NCBI GenBank assembly: GCA_000383295.1
Contig: KB911067.1
Location: 124,001-188,000, forward strand
Direction: 5' to 3'
Source of the DNA: Faecalispora sporosphaeroides DSM 1294
GTDB lineage: Bacteria > Bacillota > Clostridia > Oscillospirales > Acutalibacteraceae
DNA: 64,000 nucleotides
Shown here: positions 17,047-25,689 of the stretch, one piece after another
How positions within the stretch are numbered: the stretch's first letter is position 1
Layout of the letters: each line of letters opens with the position of its first letter
Position numbers and translations under genes: made by a program
The notes under the pieces: model-generated
The model's input: the letters and a program-made list of their open reading frames with translations, nothing else
The model's database searches: none
Told to the model about the DNA's origin: nothing

Positions 17047-18240
17047 ATGGAGATGGAAAACGTTTATATCATGGGCGCCGTTCGTACCGCCGTGGGAAAA
17101 TACGGCGGTTCGCTGAAGAGCGTACCGGCCCACACCTTGGGGGCACTGGTCATTCAGGAAGCGATCCGGCGCGCCGGGGTAAACAAAGATTGGATCGATG
17201 AGGTTATTTTGGGTGAGGTGCGGCAGAGCACCGAGGCCTCCAACATCGCCCGGTGCGCCGCGCTGGAGGCCGGCCTGCCGGAGAACGTGCCCGGCTTTAC
17301 CGTGAATCGCCTGTGCGCCTCCGCCATGCAGGCTCTGTTCAGCGGCTGTCAGGAAATCTGGTGCGGCGAGGCCGACGTCGTCGTGGCCGGCGGCACTGAG
17401 AACATGAGCCGCGCGCCCCACTACCTGCGCCACGAGCGCTGGGGGGACGGCCCCCTGACGCTGGTGGACTCCAATATAGAGGCGGGCACCACAGCCCAGC
17501 CCGCATCCATATACGGTACCGCTCTGAGCATGCCCAGAACGGCGGAGAATGTGGCCGAGCGCTTCCGCATCACCCGGGAGGAGCAGGACAGATTTGCCGC
17601 CGAAAGCCAGCGCCGGGCGGCGGCGGCCATTGCCGCCGGTTATTTTAAAGAGGAAATTCTTCCTGTGGAGGTGAAAGAAAAAAAGAAAAGCTTTGTGTTC
17701 GACACCGACGAGTTCCCCCGCCCCGGCACCACCATGGAGGTTCTGGCCGGTCTCAGGCCCATCGTCAAGCCGGACGGAACCGTGACCGCGGGCAACTCCT
17801 GCGGCCTGAACGACGGCGCCTCCGCTCTGGTTCTGATGTCTGAGCGCAAAAGGAAAGAATCCGGCCTTATTCCTTTGGCACGAATCGTGGGCATTGCCAG
17901 AGCCGCTCTGGACCCGGCCATCATGGGCTATGGCCCGGTGTACGCTACCCGCAGAATCATGGAGCGCACCGGGATGACCGTGGAGCAGATGGATCTGGTG
18001 GAGCTGAACGAAGCCTTTGCCTCTCAGGCAGTGGCCTGTATGCGGGATTTGCAGCTGAACCCGGAAAAGGTCAACATCAGCGGCGGGGCAATCGCTCTGG
18101 GCCACCCCCTGGGCAGCACCGGTACCCGCCTGATCGTCACCCTGCTGCACAACCTCATCCGTACCGGAGGACGATACGGATTGGCCACTTTATGCATCGG
18201 CGGCGGTCAGTCCATGGCCGTCATCATCGAAATATTGTGA
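17047..18240 (+). CDS. Acetyl-CoA C-acetyltransferase (thiolase)
   Basis: A 397-residue thiolase. The acylated Cys is in [11 protein letters not shown] (about residues 83-93), the NEAFASQA motif is near 320, the catalytic His in [14 protein letters not shown] near 350, and the second Cys in ATLCIGGGQ near the C-terminus, so the active site is complete. ATG 17047 with an AAGGGGG site nine bases upstream is preferred over the TTG one codon earlier. It is driven by the plus-strand sigma-54 promoter and followed by a 3-hydroxyacyl-CoA dehydrogenase. Here it would cleave the 3-ketoacyl-CoA formed from a 2-hydroxy acid; the biosynthetic direction is also chemically possible. Confidence 0.93.
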   Translation: MEMENVYIMGAVRTAVGKYGGSLKSVPAHTLGALVIQEAIRRAGVNKDWIDEVILGEVRQSTEASNIARCAALEAGLPENVPGFTVNRLCASAMQALFSGCQEIWCGEADVVVAGGTENMSRAPHYLRHERWGDGPLTLVDSNIEAGTTAQPASIYGTALSMPRTAENVAERFRITREEQDRFAAESQRRAAAAIAAGYFKEEILPVEVKEKKKSFVFDTDEFPRPGTTMEVLAGLRPIVKPDGTVTAGNSCGLNDGASALVLMSERKRKESGLIPLARIVGIARAALDPAIMGYGPVYATRRIMERTGMTVEQMDLVELNEAFASQAVACMRDLQLNPEKVNISGGAIALGHPLGSTGTRLIVTLLHNLIRTGGRYGLATLCIGGGQSMAVIIEIL

Positions 18241-18281
18241 TTTCAATCCCGCAATTTCTATATTAAAATGAGGTGTGTCAA

Positions 18282-19175
18282 ATGAATATTGAGCAGGTCA
18301 AAACCATTGTGGTGATCGGCGCCGGAGCCATGGGGCAGCAGATCGCCATGAACACCGCTCTCAATGGCCGGGCCAGCAGCTACCGGGTGATCCTGTGCGA
18401 CTCGTTCCCCAGCGCGGTAGAAAAAGCACAGAAATGGGCTGCCGACTATCTGGCGGGCCGGGTGGCCAAGGGCCGCATCACGCAGCCGGAGGCCGACCGG
18501 ATATCGGCCAGCCTGTCCTTCTCTCAGGATGTGGACGGGGCGGCTGTTCAGGCGGACATTGTCATTGAAGCCATTATCGAAAAACTGGAAATCAAGCGGG
18601 AGCTGTTTGGGCGGATCAGCAAGCTGTGCAAACCGGACACGATTCTGGGAAGCAACAGCTCCAATCTCGTCAGCTCCAAGCTGGCCGACGTCACCGTGAA
18701 CCCCCAGCGGCTGCTGAATATCCATTACTTCAACCCCGCTCTGGTAATGCAGCTCGTGGAGCTGGTACGCGGCCCGCATACCGCGCCGGAAACGATTGAG
18801 ACCGCAAGGGCCTTTGCCCTCAGCACCGGAAAGGCCCCCATCGTAATCAACAAAGAGATTGCCGGCTTTGTAGCCAACCGCATCAACGCCGCGGTAACCC
18901 ATGAGGCCTGTTCCCTGCTGGAAAAGGGCGTCGCCTCGGTAGAGGACATCGACACCGCCTGCGAAAAAGGACTGGGGTACCCCATGGGCCCCTTCCGCCT
19001 GATGGACCTGACGGGCATCGACGTTAACTACTATGTGCGCCGGGATCGCTATGCCGAAAGCGGCGACGAATACGACAAGCCCAGCCCACTGGTGATAGAA
19101 AAGTTCCAAAAGGGGGAATTGGGGCGAAAAACCGGAAAGGGCTGGTACGACTATTCCGCAGCCGACAAAAAATAA
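18282..19175 (+). CDS. 3-hydroxyacyl-CoA dehydrogenase
   Basis: A 297-residue NAD-dependent dehydrogenase. The Rossmann motif GAGAMGQQIA lies at about residues 13-22, the catalytic His in LLNIHYFNPALVMQLVELV (about 145-163), and the C-terminal domain holds the KEIAGFVANRI and GLGYPMGPFRLMDLTG segments. ATG 18282 follows GAGGTG. It is co-transcribed with the thiolase. It should oxidize 3-hydroxyacyl-CoA to 3-ketoacyl-CoA and closes the pathway from the dehydratase to acetyl-CoA. The sequence around GRASSYRVILCD has a small insertion before the acidic residue that binds the NAD ribose. Confidence 0.9.
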   Translation: MNIEQVKTIVVIGAGAMGQQIAMNTALNGRASSYRVILCDSFPSAVEKAQKWAADYLAGRVAKGRITQPEADRISASLSFSQDVDGAAVQADIVIEAIIEKLEIKRELFGRISKLCKPDTILGSNSSNLVSSKLADVTVNPQRLLNIHYFNPALVMQLVELVRGPHTAPETIETARAFALSTGKAPIVINKEIAGFVANRINAAVTHEACSLLEKGVASVEDIDTACEKGLGYPMGPFRLMDLTGIDVNYYVRRDRYAESGDEYDKPSPLVIEKFQKGELGRKTGKGWYDYSAADKK

Positions 19176-19229
19176 AGGGCCGGGTTCTGCGCAGTGTTCA
19201 CGGCGTGATACCCGACAGGAGAACGCCTG

Positions 19230-19273
19230 AGGAAGTTCGACTCTTTTCCTTCCCTCCTGTGGGAAAGAAAAGA
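19230..19273. terminator. Hairpin in the gap after the dehydrogenase gene
   Basis: CTCTTTTCCTTCCC pairs with GGGAAAGAAAAGAG with one mismatch and a six-base loop. There is no T-run, so it may stabilize or process RNA rather than terminate. The gap 19176-19479 shows no gene and no riboswitch that I recognise. Confidence 0.4.
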
Positions 19274-19479
19274 GATTCCCGGTCATAGCCGGAATTGAAA
19301 CACGATACGGGGACAATCTATAAAACAGCACAGGCAAGACACGGCGAAACGGCCTCGGGGCAATTGAGAAGGGGCGCACCCGCCCGGCGAAACATGTTTG
19401 AAAAAGAGCGTGTTTCTTTGGTAAAAGCAGCCCTTCAAAGCCTGCGGTGCAGGTACTATGATATTGAGGAGATGTGAAG

Positions 19480-20661
19480 ATGAATAAACCCAATCAGGTC
19501 AAAATTCAGTGGTTTGTGGCACTCGGCGCCGCTTTCGCATGGTTTGGCAATCACTGCGGGGCGGGGTTTTGCTCCGGTTTAACCTTACTCAAATATTTTA
19601 CAAAAGCAGGGTGGCTCTCTCTTATCACCACATTGGTTCCGTTTATCATTCTTGGTTTCGTTTTTTATTATATGGGAGAGTATTCGCGGTTAATCCGCGC
19701 CGACAGCTACAAGGACGTCGCGTTTTCGCTGTATTCCAAAAAAGAAGCTGTCGGGAAAATCATGGTCATCGTTTTTGACGCGATCGTTTTAATCTCTCTT
19801 CTGGTAAACAGCAGCACCGTGCTGGCCGGCGCGGGAACCTTTCTGAACAAGTCCGTCGGTATGAATTATACCCTTGGAACATTCGTGTGCCTGCTGATTG
19901 TCGTGGCAATCTCCATGTTTGGCGCGACCGTGATGGCGAAAATTGATCTGCCGCTTGGAATCATCCTGACCAGTGCGATCCTCATCGTGGCGTTTGTTCT
20001 GCTGAAAGAGAACTGGGGTGGTGTTGTAAACATCGTGCAGACCAAAGAGACCTTTAACATTTCAACGGGAACAGCAATCGGTGATATGCTGTGGTACACC
20101 GGCATACAGGTTGGATTCTGCAGTGCTTACATAGCCATTGCGGGAAAATTCACCAGCAAAAATGACTGCAAGGTCATGGCTGTTTTCGGCGGCTTCCTCA
20201 ATGGATTTATGCTGTTCATCGTTTCTCTTGCCGTTCTGTCCCGCATGCCCGGGATCAGCAGCAGCGTGATTCCGATTTACGACATGATCGTTGAGCGCTT
20301 CGGCTCCACCGGCATTTTGTCTTTAATCTACAGTGTGGGGCTGTTTTTGGCCTATGTTTCCATGTCGGATGTAGTGGCCGTCTGCGCGCGCTTCGGGCCT
20401 TGGTTCAACCCCAATCATAAGTACAATCAGGTCGTTGTGGACATGATTTTCGGCATTATCCTTCTGGGCTTGTCCCTGCTGTTGGCGCAGATCGGCATCG
20501 TCGCTCTGGTCACAAAAGGGTATCAGCTGATCTCGTTCCTTCGCATTCCCACCTTCATTGTAGGCGGCTTGTTCTTTGCGCCCTGGCGGATTCATCAGAT
20601 CAACAAGCAGCGCGCCGCCGCTCTGGCGGGGAGCGCGGAGCTGGAGGCCGCTTTGAAATAA
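19480..20661 (+). CDS. YkvI-like APC-superfamily transporter
   Basis: A 393-residue integral membrane protein with about eleven hydrophobic segments. The N-terminal WFVALGAAFAWFGNHCGAGF stretch with a Gly-rich break in the first helix and the layout match the YkvI membrane family, related to amino-acid transporters of the APC superfamily. ATG 19480 follows GAGGAG. It is downstream of the thiolase/dehydrogenase genes on the same strand, 300 bp away. It may bring in the amino or hydroxy acid fed into that pathway (inference from position only). Substrates of YkvI proteins are poorly defined. Confidence 0.78.
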   Translation: MNKPNQVKIQWFVALGAAFAWFGNHCGAGFCSGLTLLKYFTKAGWLSLITTLVPFIILGFVFYYMGEYSRLIRADSYKDVAFSLYSKKEAVGKIMVIVFDAIVLISLLVNSSTVLAGAGTFLNKSVGMNYTLGTFVCLLIVVAISMFGATVMAKIDLPLGIILTSAILIVAFVLLKENWGGVVNIVQTKETFNISTGTAIGDMLWYTGIQVGFCSAYIAIAGKFTSKNDCKVMAVFGGFLNGFMLFIVSLAVLSRMPGISSSVIPIYDMIVERFGSTGILSLIYSVGLFLAYVSMSDVVAVCARFGPWFNPNHKYNQVVVDMIFGIILLGLSLLLAQIGIVALVTKGYQLISFLRIPTFIVGGLFFAPWRIHQINKQRAAALAGSAELEAALK

Positions 20662-20734
20662 TCGTCCGCTTTCAGAGAAGCCGGGCAGGCCGAGCTCCGG
20701 CATTAGATGCCGCGCCTTACCGCTCAAGCACAAA

Positions 20735-20776
20735 CGCTGTCCCCCAAACGGAAGCATTTCCGCCCGGGGGACAGCG
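20735..20776. terminator. Hairpin after the YkvI-like gene
   Basis: CGCTGTCCCCC / GGGGGACAGCG gives an 11-bp GC-rich stem with an inner CGGAA / TTCCG stem. It lies between the convergent YkvI-like and PepD genes. No typical T-run follows. Confidence 0.5.
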
Positions 20777-20931
20777 CTGCGGATATTCCGTCCCAGCCAA
20801 GGCAGGCAGAAAGCTTTTGGGCGCTCCGGGGCATGGAAAATGACGATTCGCCGCGTTTATGAAAGCGAGCCGTCCTCCCATGCTCCCCTTCCGCTCCAGG
20901 CAAAAAGACTGAACCGGCACCAATGCGAACA

Positions 20932-20966
20932 GCAAAACGCGCCTCACAAAGTGGGGCGCGTTTTGC
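20932..20966. terminator. Terminator between convergent YkvI-like and pepD genes
   Basis: GCAAAACGCGCC pairs perfectly with GGCGCGTTTTGC around an 11-base loop. The A/T-rich outer ends allow function on either strand. The gap 20662-21082 contains this and the hairpin at 20735, but no gene. Confidence 0.65.
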
Positions 20967-21082
20967 TTGCAGGCGCAGCCTGACGCAGGAGCGGTATTCA
21001 ATCGATGCGTTTGGATTTGAAACCGCACCGGTGGGTACGGCGAAAACCCGCAGCTTTCCAGGCAGAGCCTTCTCAGCCCGCC

Positions 21083-22522
21083 TTATTTCAGGCACTGAAG
21101 AACTTCCACCAGGTAGTTCCATACGCGGCCAACGGATGAAATGCTCATGCTTTCGCGGTAGGTGTGAACCTCCGACATGTCCGGCCCAATCGATATGCAG
21201 TCCAGATCAGGCAGCTTACCCATAAACATGCCGCACTCAAGTCCCGCGTGGATGGCGGAAATCTCGGGATCGCGGCCATACTGCTTTTGAAAAATCCGAA
21301 CCATCAGGTCGCGCAGCGCCGATTCGTGCTTATACTCCCATGCGGGATAGTCCCCGAAAATCTGGATGTCCCCTCCCAGCAGCTCCATTTCGCAGGCCAG
21401 GCGGTCAACCAGCATCTGCTTTTGCGTGGCGACACTGCTGCGCAGGCAGAAGGAGGCCAGCAGCTCTTCCTCTTCGGTTGCCAGAATGCCGAGATTCAGC
21501 GAGGTTTGAACCAGGCCCTCAATGTCGGCGCTCATCTCCTGAACGCCGTTTGGCATACAGGTCAGCAGATGCAGCACCTTCCGGGTTGAGGTATCATCCA
21601 TGGGAACGCGCTCCGCCGCCGCGTCTGTCACTTCAACAAACAGGCCCGGATCGTTTTTTTGGTATTCCGACTGAAAGGCCGCTTCCATCTGCGCCGCAAT
21701 CACACGAACCAGATCCGCATTGGCGGCGGCCAGCAGCGCTTGCGACTGCTGCGGGATCGCGTTGTCCTTTTTGCCGCCCTCCGCCGAAATCAGGCGGAAA
21801 TCCGACTTTTTCTTCACGGCATACAGCAGGCGGCCCAGCAGCATATTGGCGTTGGCGCGCCCTTTGTCAATATCCGCACCGGAATGGCCGCCGAGCAGAC
21901 CGCCCACCGTAATGTGCAGCACGGTGCCGGGATACGGCGCGCGCGCAATGGGCAAACGGCACCGGGTCATATTGCCGCCCGCACAGCTCACGGTGAAAAT
22001 TCCTTCCTCCTCCGAGTCCAGGTTGATCAGCCTTCTGCCCTTCAGCGGCGACATGTCCAGCTGAATGGCGCCCAGCATACCGATTTCCTCATCGATGGTG
22101 AGAATCACCTCCACGCGGGGGTGCGACAGCTCCTTTGAGTCGAGCACAGCGAGTGCCATGGCGACAGCAATGCCGTTGTCCCCGCCGAGCGTGGTGCCCT
22201 TGGCGCGGATGCGGTCGCCGTCGATCACAAGATCAATGCCTTCCTTCTCCATGTCCTTCGTGCAGCCCGGCTCCTTTTCGCAGACCATATCCAGATGCCC
22301 CTGCAGGATAACCGGCTCCGCGCTTTCATAGCCCGGGGTCGCCTCTTTGATGAGGATCACATTGTTGAAGCTGTCCTGATGATACTCCAGCCCGCGCGCT
22401 TTCGCAAAGCTCACGCACCAGTCACTGACTGCTCTGGTATTTGTCGATCCGCGCGGGATCGCGGAAATTTCTTCAAAAAAATGAAACACTCGGTTCGGCT
22501 CCAGATGCTCTAATACTCCCAT
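21083..22522 (-). CDS. pepD: Aminoacyl-histidine dipeptidase (PepD, M20 family)
   Basis: A 479-residue M20C metallopeptidase. Metal and catalytic motifs are visible in order: LQGHLDMVCEK (His and catalytic Asp, about residues 76-86), GGDNGIA (bridging Asp), TIDEEIGMLGA (catalytic and metal Glu), NLDSEEEG and the C-terminal HAGLECGMF and GPDMSEVHTYRESM segments. ATG 22522 follows AAAGGAG. It hydrolyses dipeptides, typically Xaa-His, in the cytoplasm. Downstream of an OPT transporter and PqqD-like gene on the same strand, it probably digests imported peptides. Confidence 0.93.
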   Translation of the reverse strand: MGVLEHLEPNRVFHFFEEISAIPRGSTNTRAVSDWCVSFAKARGLEYHQDSFNNVILIKEATPGYESAEPVILQGHLDMVCEKEPGCTKDMEKEGIDLVIDGDRIRAKGTTLGGDNGIAVAMALAVLDSKELSHPRVEVILTIDEEIGMLGAIQLDMSPLKGRRLINLDSEEEGIFTVSCAGGNMTRCRLPIARAPYPGTVLHITVGGLLGGHSGADIDKGRANANMLLGRLLYAVKKKSDFRLISAEGGKKDNAIPQQSQALLAAANADLVRVIAAQMEAAFQSEYQKNDPGLFVEVTDAAAERVPMDDTSTRKVLHLLTCMPNGVQEMSADIEGLVQTSLNLGILATEEEELLASFCLRSSVATQKQMLVDRLACEMELLGGDIQIFGDYPAWEYKHESALRDLMVRIFQKQYGRDPEISAIHAGLECGMFMGKLPDLDCISIGPDMSEVHTYRESMSISSVGRVWNYLVEVLQCLK

Positions 22523-22743
22523 GACGATAGCTCCTTTACAGTATTTGTTCGGCAATGCGCTTTAAAATGCTCTGGCGATTTTTCCCCTCGCCTGCGGCGG
22601 GGAAAGAAACCGCTCCCTTTTCAAAGCGGGCATTGCCCTATAACATCCGTCACTCGTCATGCAGAATCCCTGGATTCCGCACAAAGGCTGGGTGGTTCCG
22701 TTCCCGTCAGAAATCGTGCCGGCTTGTTCTGCCGGGCAGGGTT

Positions 22744-23085
22744 TCATCCCTTCTTTTGGAACTGAACGAAACGGTTGTTTTGCAGAATCTTCATATATTG
22801 AACCAGACGATTGTAAACCGGTTCCGCCTGATCGCCGAAACGCGCCTTCATTTCGTCCGCTATGTCGCCCACAGTCCGCACGCCGTCGATTTTCTTCCAC
22901 ACAAAGCTGCCAAAGGCATCCAGTGCAATATGGCTTACGCGGGGCGAACGAAACAGCTTTTGGGCGATCACGTGGTGAATGCCCTTATGCACCATGTGCA
23001 CGGTGACAATGCCGTCCTTTTCGTCCCATGAATTCTGAGGATTCAGAACCGGCACAAAATCCAGATAGTTTTTTCTTTTCTCCAT
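22744..23085 (-). CDS. PqqD-family peptide-binding protein
   Basis: A 113-residue stand-alone PqqD-like domain. PqqD proteins form a small winged fold that binds a precursor peptide and presents it to a radical SAM enzyme. The family-like part is VSHIALDAFGSFVWKKIDGVRTVGDIADEM (shown here as two parts: VSHIALDAFGSFVW, about residues 49-62, and VRTVGDIADEM, about 68-79). The start at 23085 has a GGGAGAAG site. No radical SAM partner or evident precursor peptide is nearby; instead it lies between OPT transporter and PepD genes. Whether it binds peptides in this context is unknown. Confidence 0.8.
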   Translation of the reverse strand: MEKRKNYLDFVPVLNPQNSWDEKDGIVTVHMVHKGIHHVIAQKLFRSPRVSHIALDAFGSFVWKKIDGVRTVGDIADEMKARFGDQAEPVYNRLVQYMKILQNNRFVQFQKKG

Positions 23086-23111
23086 CAACGCTTCTCCCGA
23101 TTCGATCGGAA

Positions 23112-23146
23112 CCGGGCCGTACCCCCTTTTACGGGATACAGCCCGG
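23112..23146 (-). terminator. Hairpin between OPT transporter and PqqD-like gene
   Basis: CCGGGC / GCCCGG outer and GTACCC / GGGATAC inner pairs make an imperfect stem directly after the OPT stop codon. It may partly separate the two transcription units. Confidence 0.5.
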
Positions 23147-23154
23147 CCGCATTT

Positions 23155-25056
23155 TTATTTTGATGATCTTTTCAGACTCTTATTCCAAACCGTGAATTTC
23201 AGAATGGTCATGAGAAGCAGAACAAACGCGATCAGACCGGCGATATTGCCGAAGTGCAGGGACTCGGGCAGCGCAACGTTAACGCTGAGCGCGGCAAATA
23301 CCGCGAGGAAAACGCCGATGAGGCCTTCACCCGCAATCAAACCGGAGCTGTAAAGCACGCCGGACTGCACCATATCCTCTCTTTCCTCTTCGGACGAAGC
23401 CTTGCGCTTTTCCAGATACAGACGAATCAAGCCGCCGGCCATGATCGGCACGGAGAGATGAATCGGCAGGTACAGGCCAATTGCAAAGGGCAGCACGGGA
23501 ATGCCCAGAATTTCGATAATAACCGCGATGCTCACACCCGTAAAGACAAGCGCCCAGGGCAGATTGCCGCCCATAACGCCCTCCACAACCATCTTCATCA
23601 GCGTGGCCTGCGGCGCGGGGAGCTCCGATGAACCATATCCCCATGCCTTGTTGAGCAGATACAGAACGCCGCCGATGGTCAGCGCGGAGATGATCGTTCC
23701 GATCAGCTGGCCAATCTGCTGCAGCCTGGGCGTGGCGCCCACGAGGAAGCCGGTTTTCAAATCCTGAGAGGTATCGCCGGCAATCGCCGCGCTGATGCAG
23801 ATGATGGAGCCGATGGTGATCGCGCCGATCATGCCGCCGATTCCGCTGTTGCCCGTCGCCTTCAAAAGCATGGTGGCGATGAGCAGCGTTGCGATCGACA
23901 TGCCCGAAACCGGGTTGTTGGACGAACCGATCAGACCGACCATGCGGGAAGAAACGGTCGCAAAGAAGAAACCAAAAATAATGACGATCAGCGCTCCCAG
24001 GAAATTCAGCGGGATCGCCGGAACGAGCCACATCACCAGAGCGACGATTACCGTGCAGAGCAGCAGGAACTTCATGGAGAGATCCTGCTCGGTGCGCAGC
24101 GTGCCCTTTGTGCTCTGTCCGTAACCGGCAACTGCATCCTTAAACGTGCGGACAATCAGCGGCAGAGTTTTCACCAGAGTGATGATTCCGCCGGCCGCCA
24201 CGGCGCCCGCGCCGATGTAGCGGACAAAGTTGCTCCAAATCCCCCATGTTCCTCCGGTTTCCCACAGCTCCGCAACAGAAACGCTTGCGGGGAAGATCAC
24301 CAGATCGCTGCCGAAAAGAACGATGAGCGGCATAATGACAAACCACGCGGTGGCGCCGCCCGCAAGAAGATAGGAGGACACCCGCGCCCCGCATATGTAA
24401 CCAACACCGGCCAGCGCGGGGAGCACGTCCGCACCGAACCCAGCCCCTTTATACATGGGGACTTTCCAATCGATCTCACTGGGGAAGAGCTTGAGCCCGT
24501 CCGCAATGAACTTGTACACGGCGGAAACGCCCAAACCGATAAAAACGGTAGAGGCCTTGTTGCCGCCCTTGTCGCCGGCCATCAGCACCTCGGCGCAGGC
24601 CTGTCCCTCCGGGTAAACCAGAACACCGTGCTCCTTGACGATCAGCGCCGTACGCAGCGGCACCATAAATACAACGCCCAGAACACCGCCGCACAGGGCA
24701 ATCAGAGAAATTTCAAAAAGAGATGGCATCGACGCAAGCCCTTCCTCCGCCCACATAAACAGCGCGGGCATGGTGAAGATTGCACCGGCCGCCACGGCCT
24801 CGCCGGCAGAGCCGATGGTTTGCACCATGTTGTTTTCCAGAATGGAATCGCGTTTCAGAATCATGCGAATGATGCCCATTGAGATAACCGATGCGGGAAT
24901 CGCGGCCGAAACCGTCATACCCACGCGCAACCCCAGGTACGCGTTGGCGGCGCCGAACAGAATCACGAGTAAAACACCTAGAGCTACCGAATAAACAGTA
25001 AATTCAGGGACCACCTTATCCGCCGGAATATAAGGCTTGTGATTTTTTTCTTCCAA
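23155..25056 (-). CDS. OPT-family oligopeptide transporter
   Basis: A 633-residue integral membrane protein with many hydrophobic helices, matching the prokaryotic OPT family. Recognisable segments include NAYLGLRVGMTVSAAIPASV near the N-terminus, YPEGQACAEVLMAGDKGG (about residues 150-167) and GCAVGFLVGATP-like DLKTGFLVGATPRLQQIGQL. TTG 25056 is selected because GGAGG lies eight bases upstream; the frame is open 30 codons further. Substrates of this family are oligopeptides or metal-peptide chelates. Together with PepD it suggests peptide scavenging, matching an amino-acid fermenter. Confidence 0.9.
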   Translation of the reverse strand: MEEKNHKPYIPADKVVPEFTVYSVALGVLLVILFGAANAYLGLRVGMTVSAAIPASVISMGIIRMILKRDSILENNMVQTIGSAGEAVAAGAIFTMPALFMWAEEGLASMPSLFEISLIALCGGVLGVVFMVPLRTALIVKEHGVLVYPEGQACAEVLMAGDKGGNKASTVFIGLGVSAVYKFIADGLKLFPSEIDWKVPMYKGAGFGADVLPALAGVGYICGARVSSYLLAGGATAWFVIMPLIVLFGSDLVIFPASVSVAELWETGGTWGIWSNFVRYIGAGAVAAGGIITLVKTLPLIVRTFKDAVAGYGQSTKGTLRTEQDLSMKFLLLCTVIVALVMWLVPAIPLNFLGALIVIIFGFFFATVSSRMVGLIGSSNNPVSGMSIATLLIATMLLKATGNSGIGGMIGAITIGSIICISAAIAGDTSQDLKTGFLVGATPRLQQIGQLIGTIISALTIGGVLYLLNKAWGYGSSELPAPQATLMKMVVEGVMGGNLPWALVFTGVSIAVIIEILGIPVLPFAIGLYLPIHLSVPIMAGGLIRLYLEKRKASSEEEREDMVQSGVLYSSGLIAGEGLIGVFLAVFAALSVNVALPESLHFGNIAGLIAFVLLLMTILKFTVWNKSLKRSSK

Positions 25057-25339
25057 TGTTCTAACCTCCAGTAAATTTTCATGAATATGTGAGTCAAATT
25101 TCATGCAGAGATTGATATAGAATAATTTTAATCGGGTTTTGCACATTAGTCAATGCTTTGTTACAATATGTTAAAACTGTTGAAAACGATGTGGGATTTT
25201 GTGGAATTCTGACAATCAGAACGATCTTCTATCAACAGATTCATCCGACCGAAAAGCACGGATTCCTTTCAGAATTCTCGGCGTGACGGGAGTGTTTTCC
25301 TGCAAAAAACAGCGCTGCCGCTGGCCTTTTGGCAAAACG

Positions 25340-25384
25340 ACACCCCATCTGTTTCTGTATGAGATACAAAAACAGATGGGGTGT
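25340..25384. terminator. Strong hairpin between the OPT and CitMHS units
   Basis: ACACCCCATCTGTTT / AAACAGATGGGGTGT, a perfect 15-bp stem, encloses an inner TGTAT / ATACA pair. It lies in the 633-bp gap 25057-25689, which has no gene. Confidence 0.65.
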
Positions 25385-25448
25385 GGCTCAGGCATTGCCG
25401 TGCTGTTGGAATGTAAATTTTCTTGTTTGCCGGGATGCTTTTCTTGTT

Positions 25449-25486
25449 CCGTTTGCCGCCTCAAATTGTTATGCGGCGGCAAACGG
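25449..25486. terminator. Second hairpin in the OPT-CitMHS gap
   Basis: CCGTTTGCCGCC / GGCGGCAAACGG, a perfect 12-bp stem with a 14-base loop. It is the first strong hairpin downstream of the CitMHS operon on the minus strand. Confidence 0.55.
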
Positions 25487-25689
25487 TTTCTTACGCTCGC
25501 TTCAATTAATTGATTTCACGGCAGCGGAACGCCGCAAACCGTCCCGCTTTTCGCGCGGCAGAAGCAATGGTACCCGCACAGAAGCTTTCTTCCATGAAAG
25601 GGGCTGCCGTCACTGCATCGGGTTTCCTGCCGCGGCATCCGCGCCGCAAAATGCAAACCGGCTTTTCCGGCATATCTTCGCCGCTGAAA

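Noticed and set aside
16936-18150. A 404-codon minus-strand frame opposite the thiolase
   Set aside because: Thiolase on the plus strand has every active-site motif; the mirror frame has none.
19176-19479. Possible riboswitch in front of the YkvI-like gene
   Set aside because: A hairpin is present, but I could not match the sequence to the conserved core of any riboswitch or T-box that I know.
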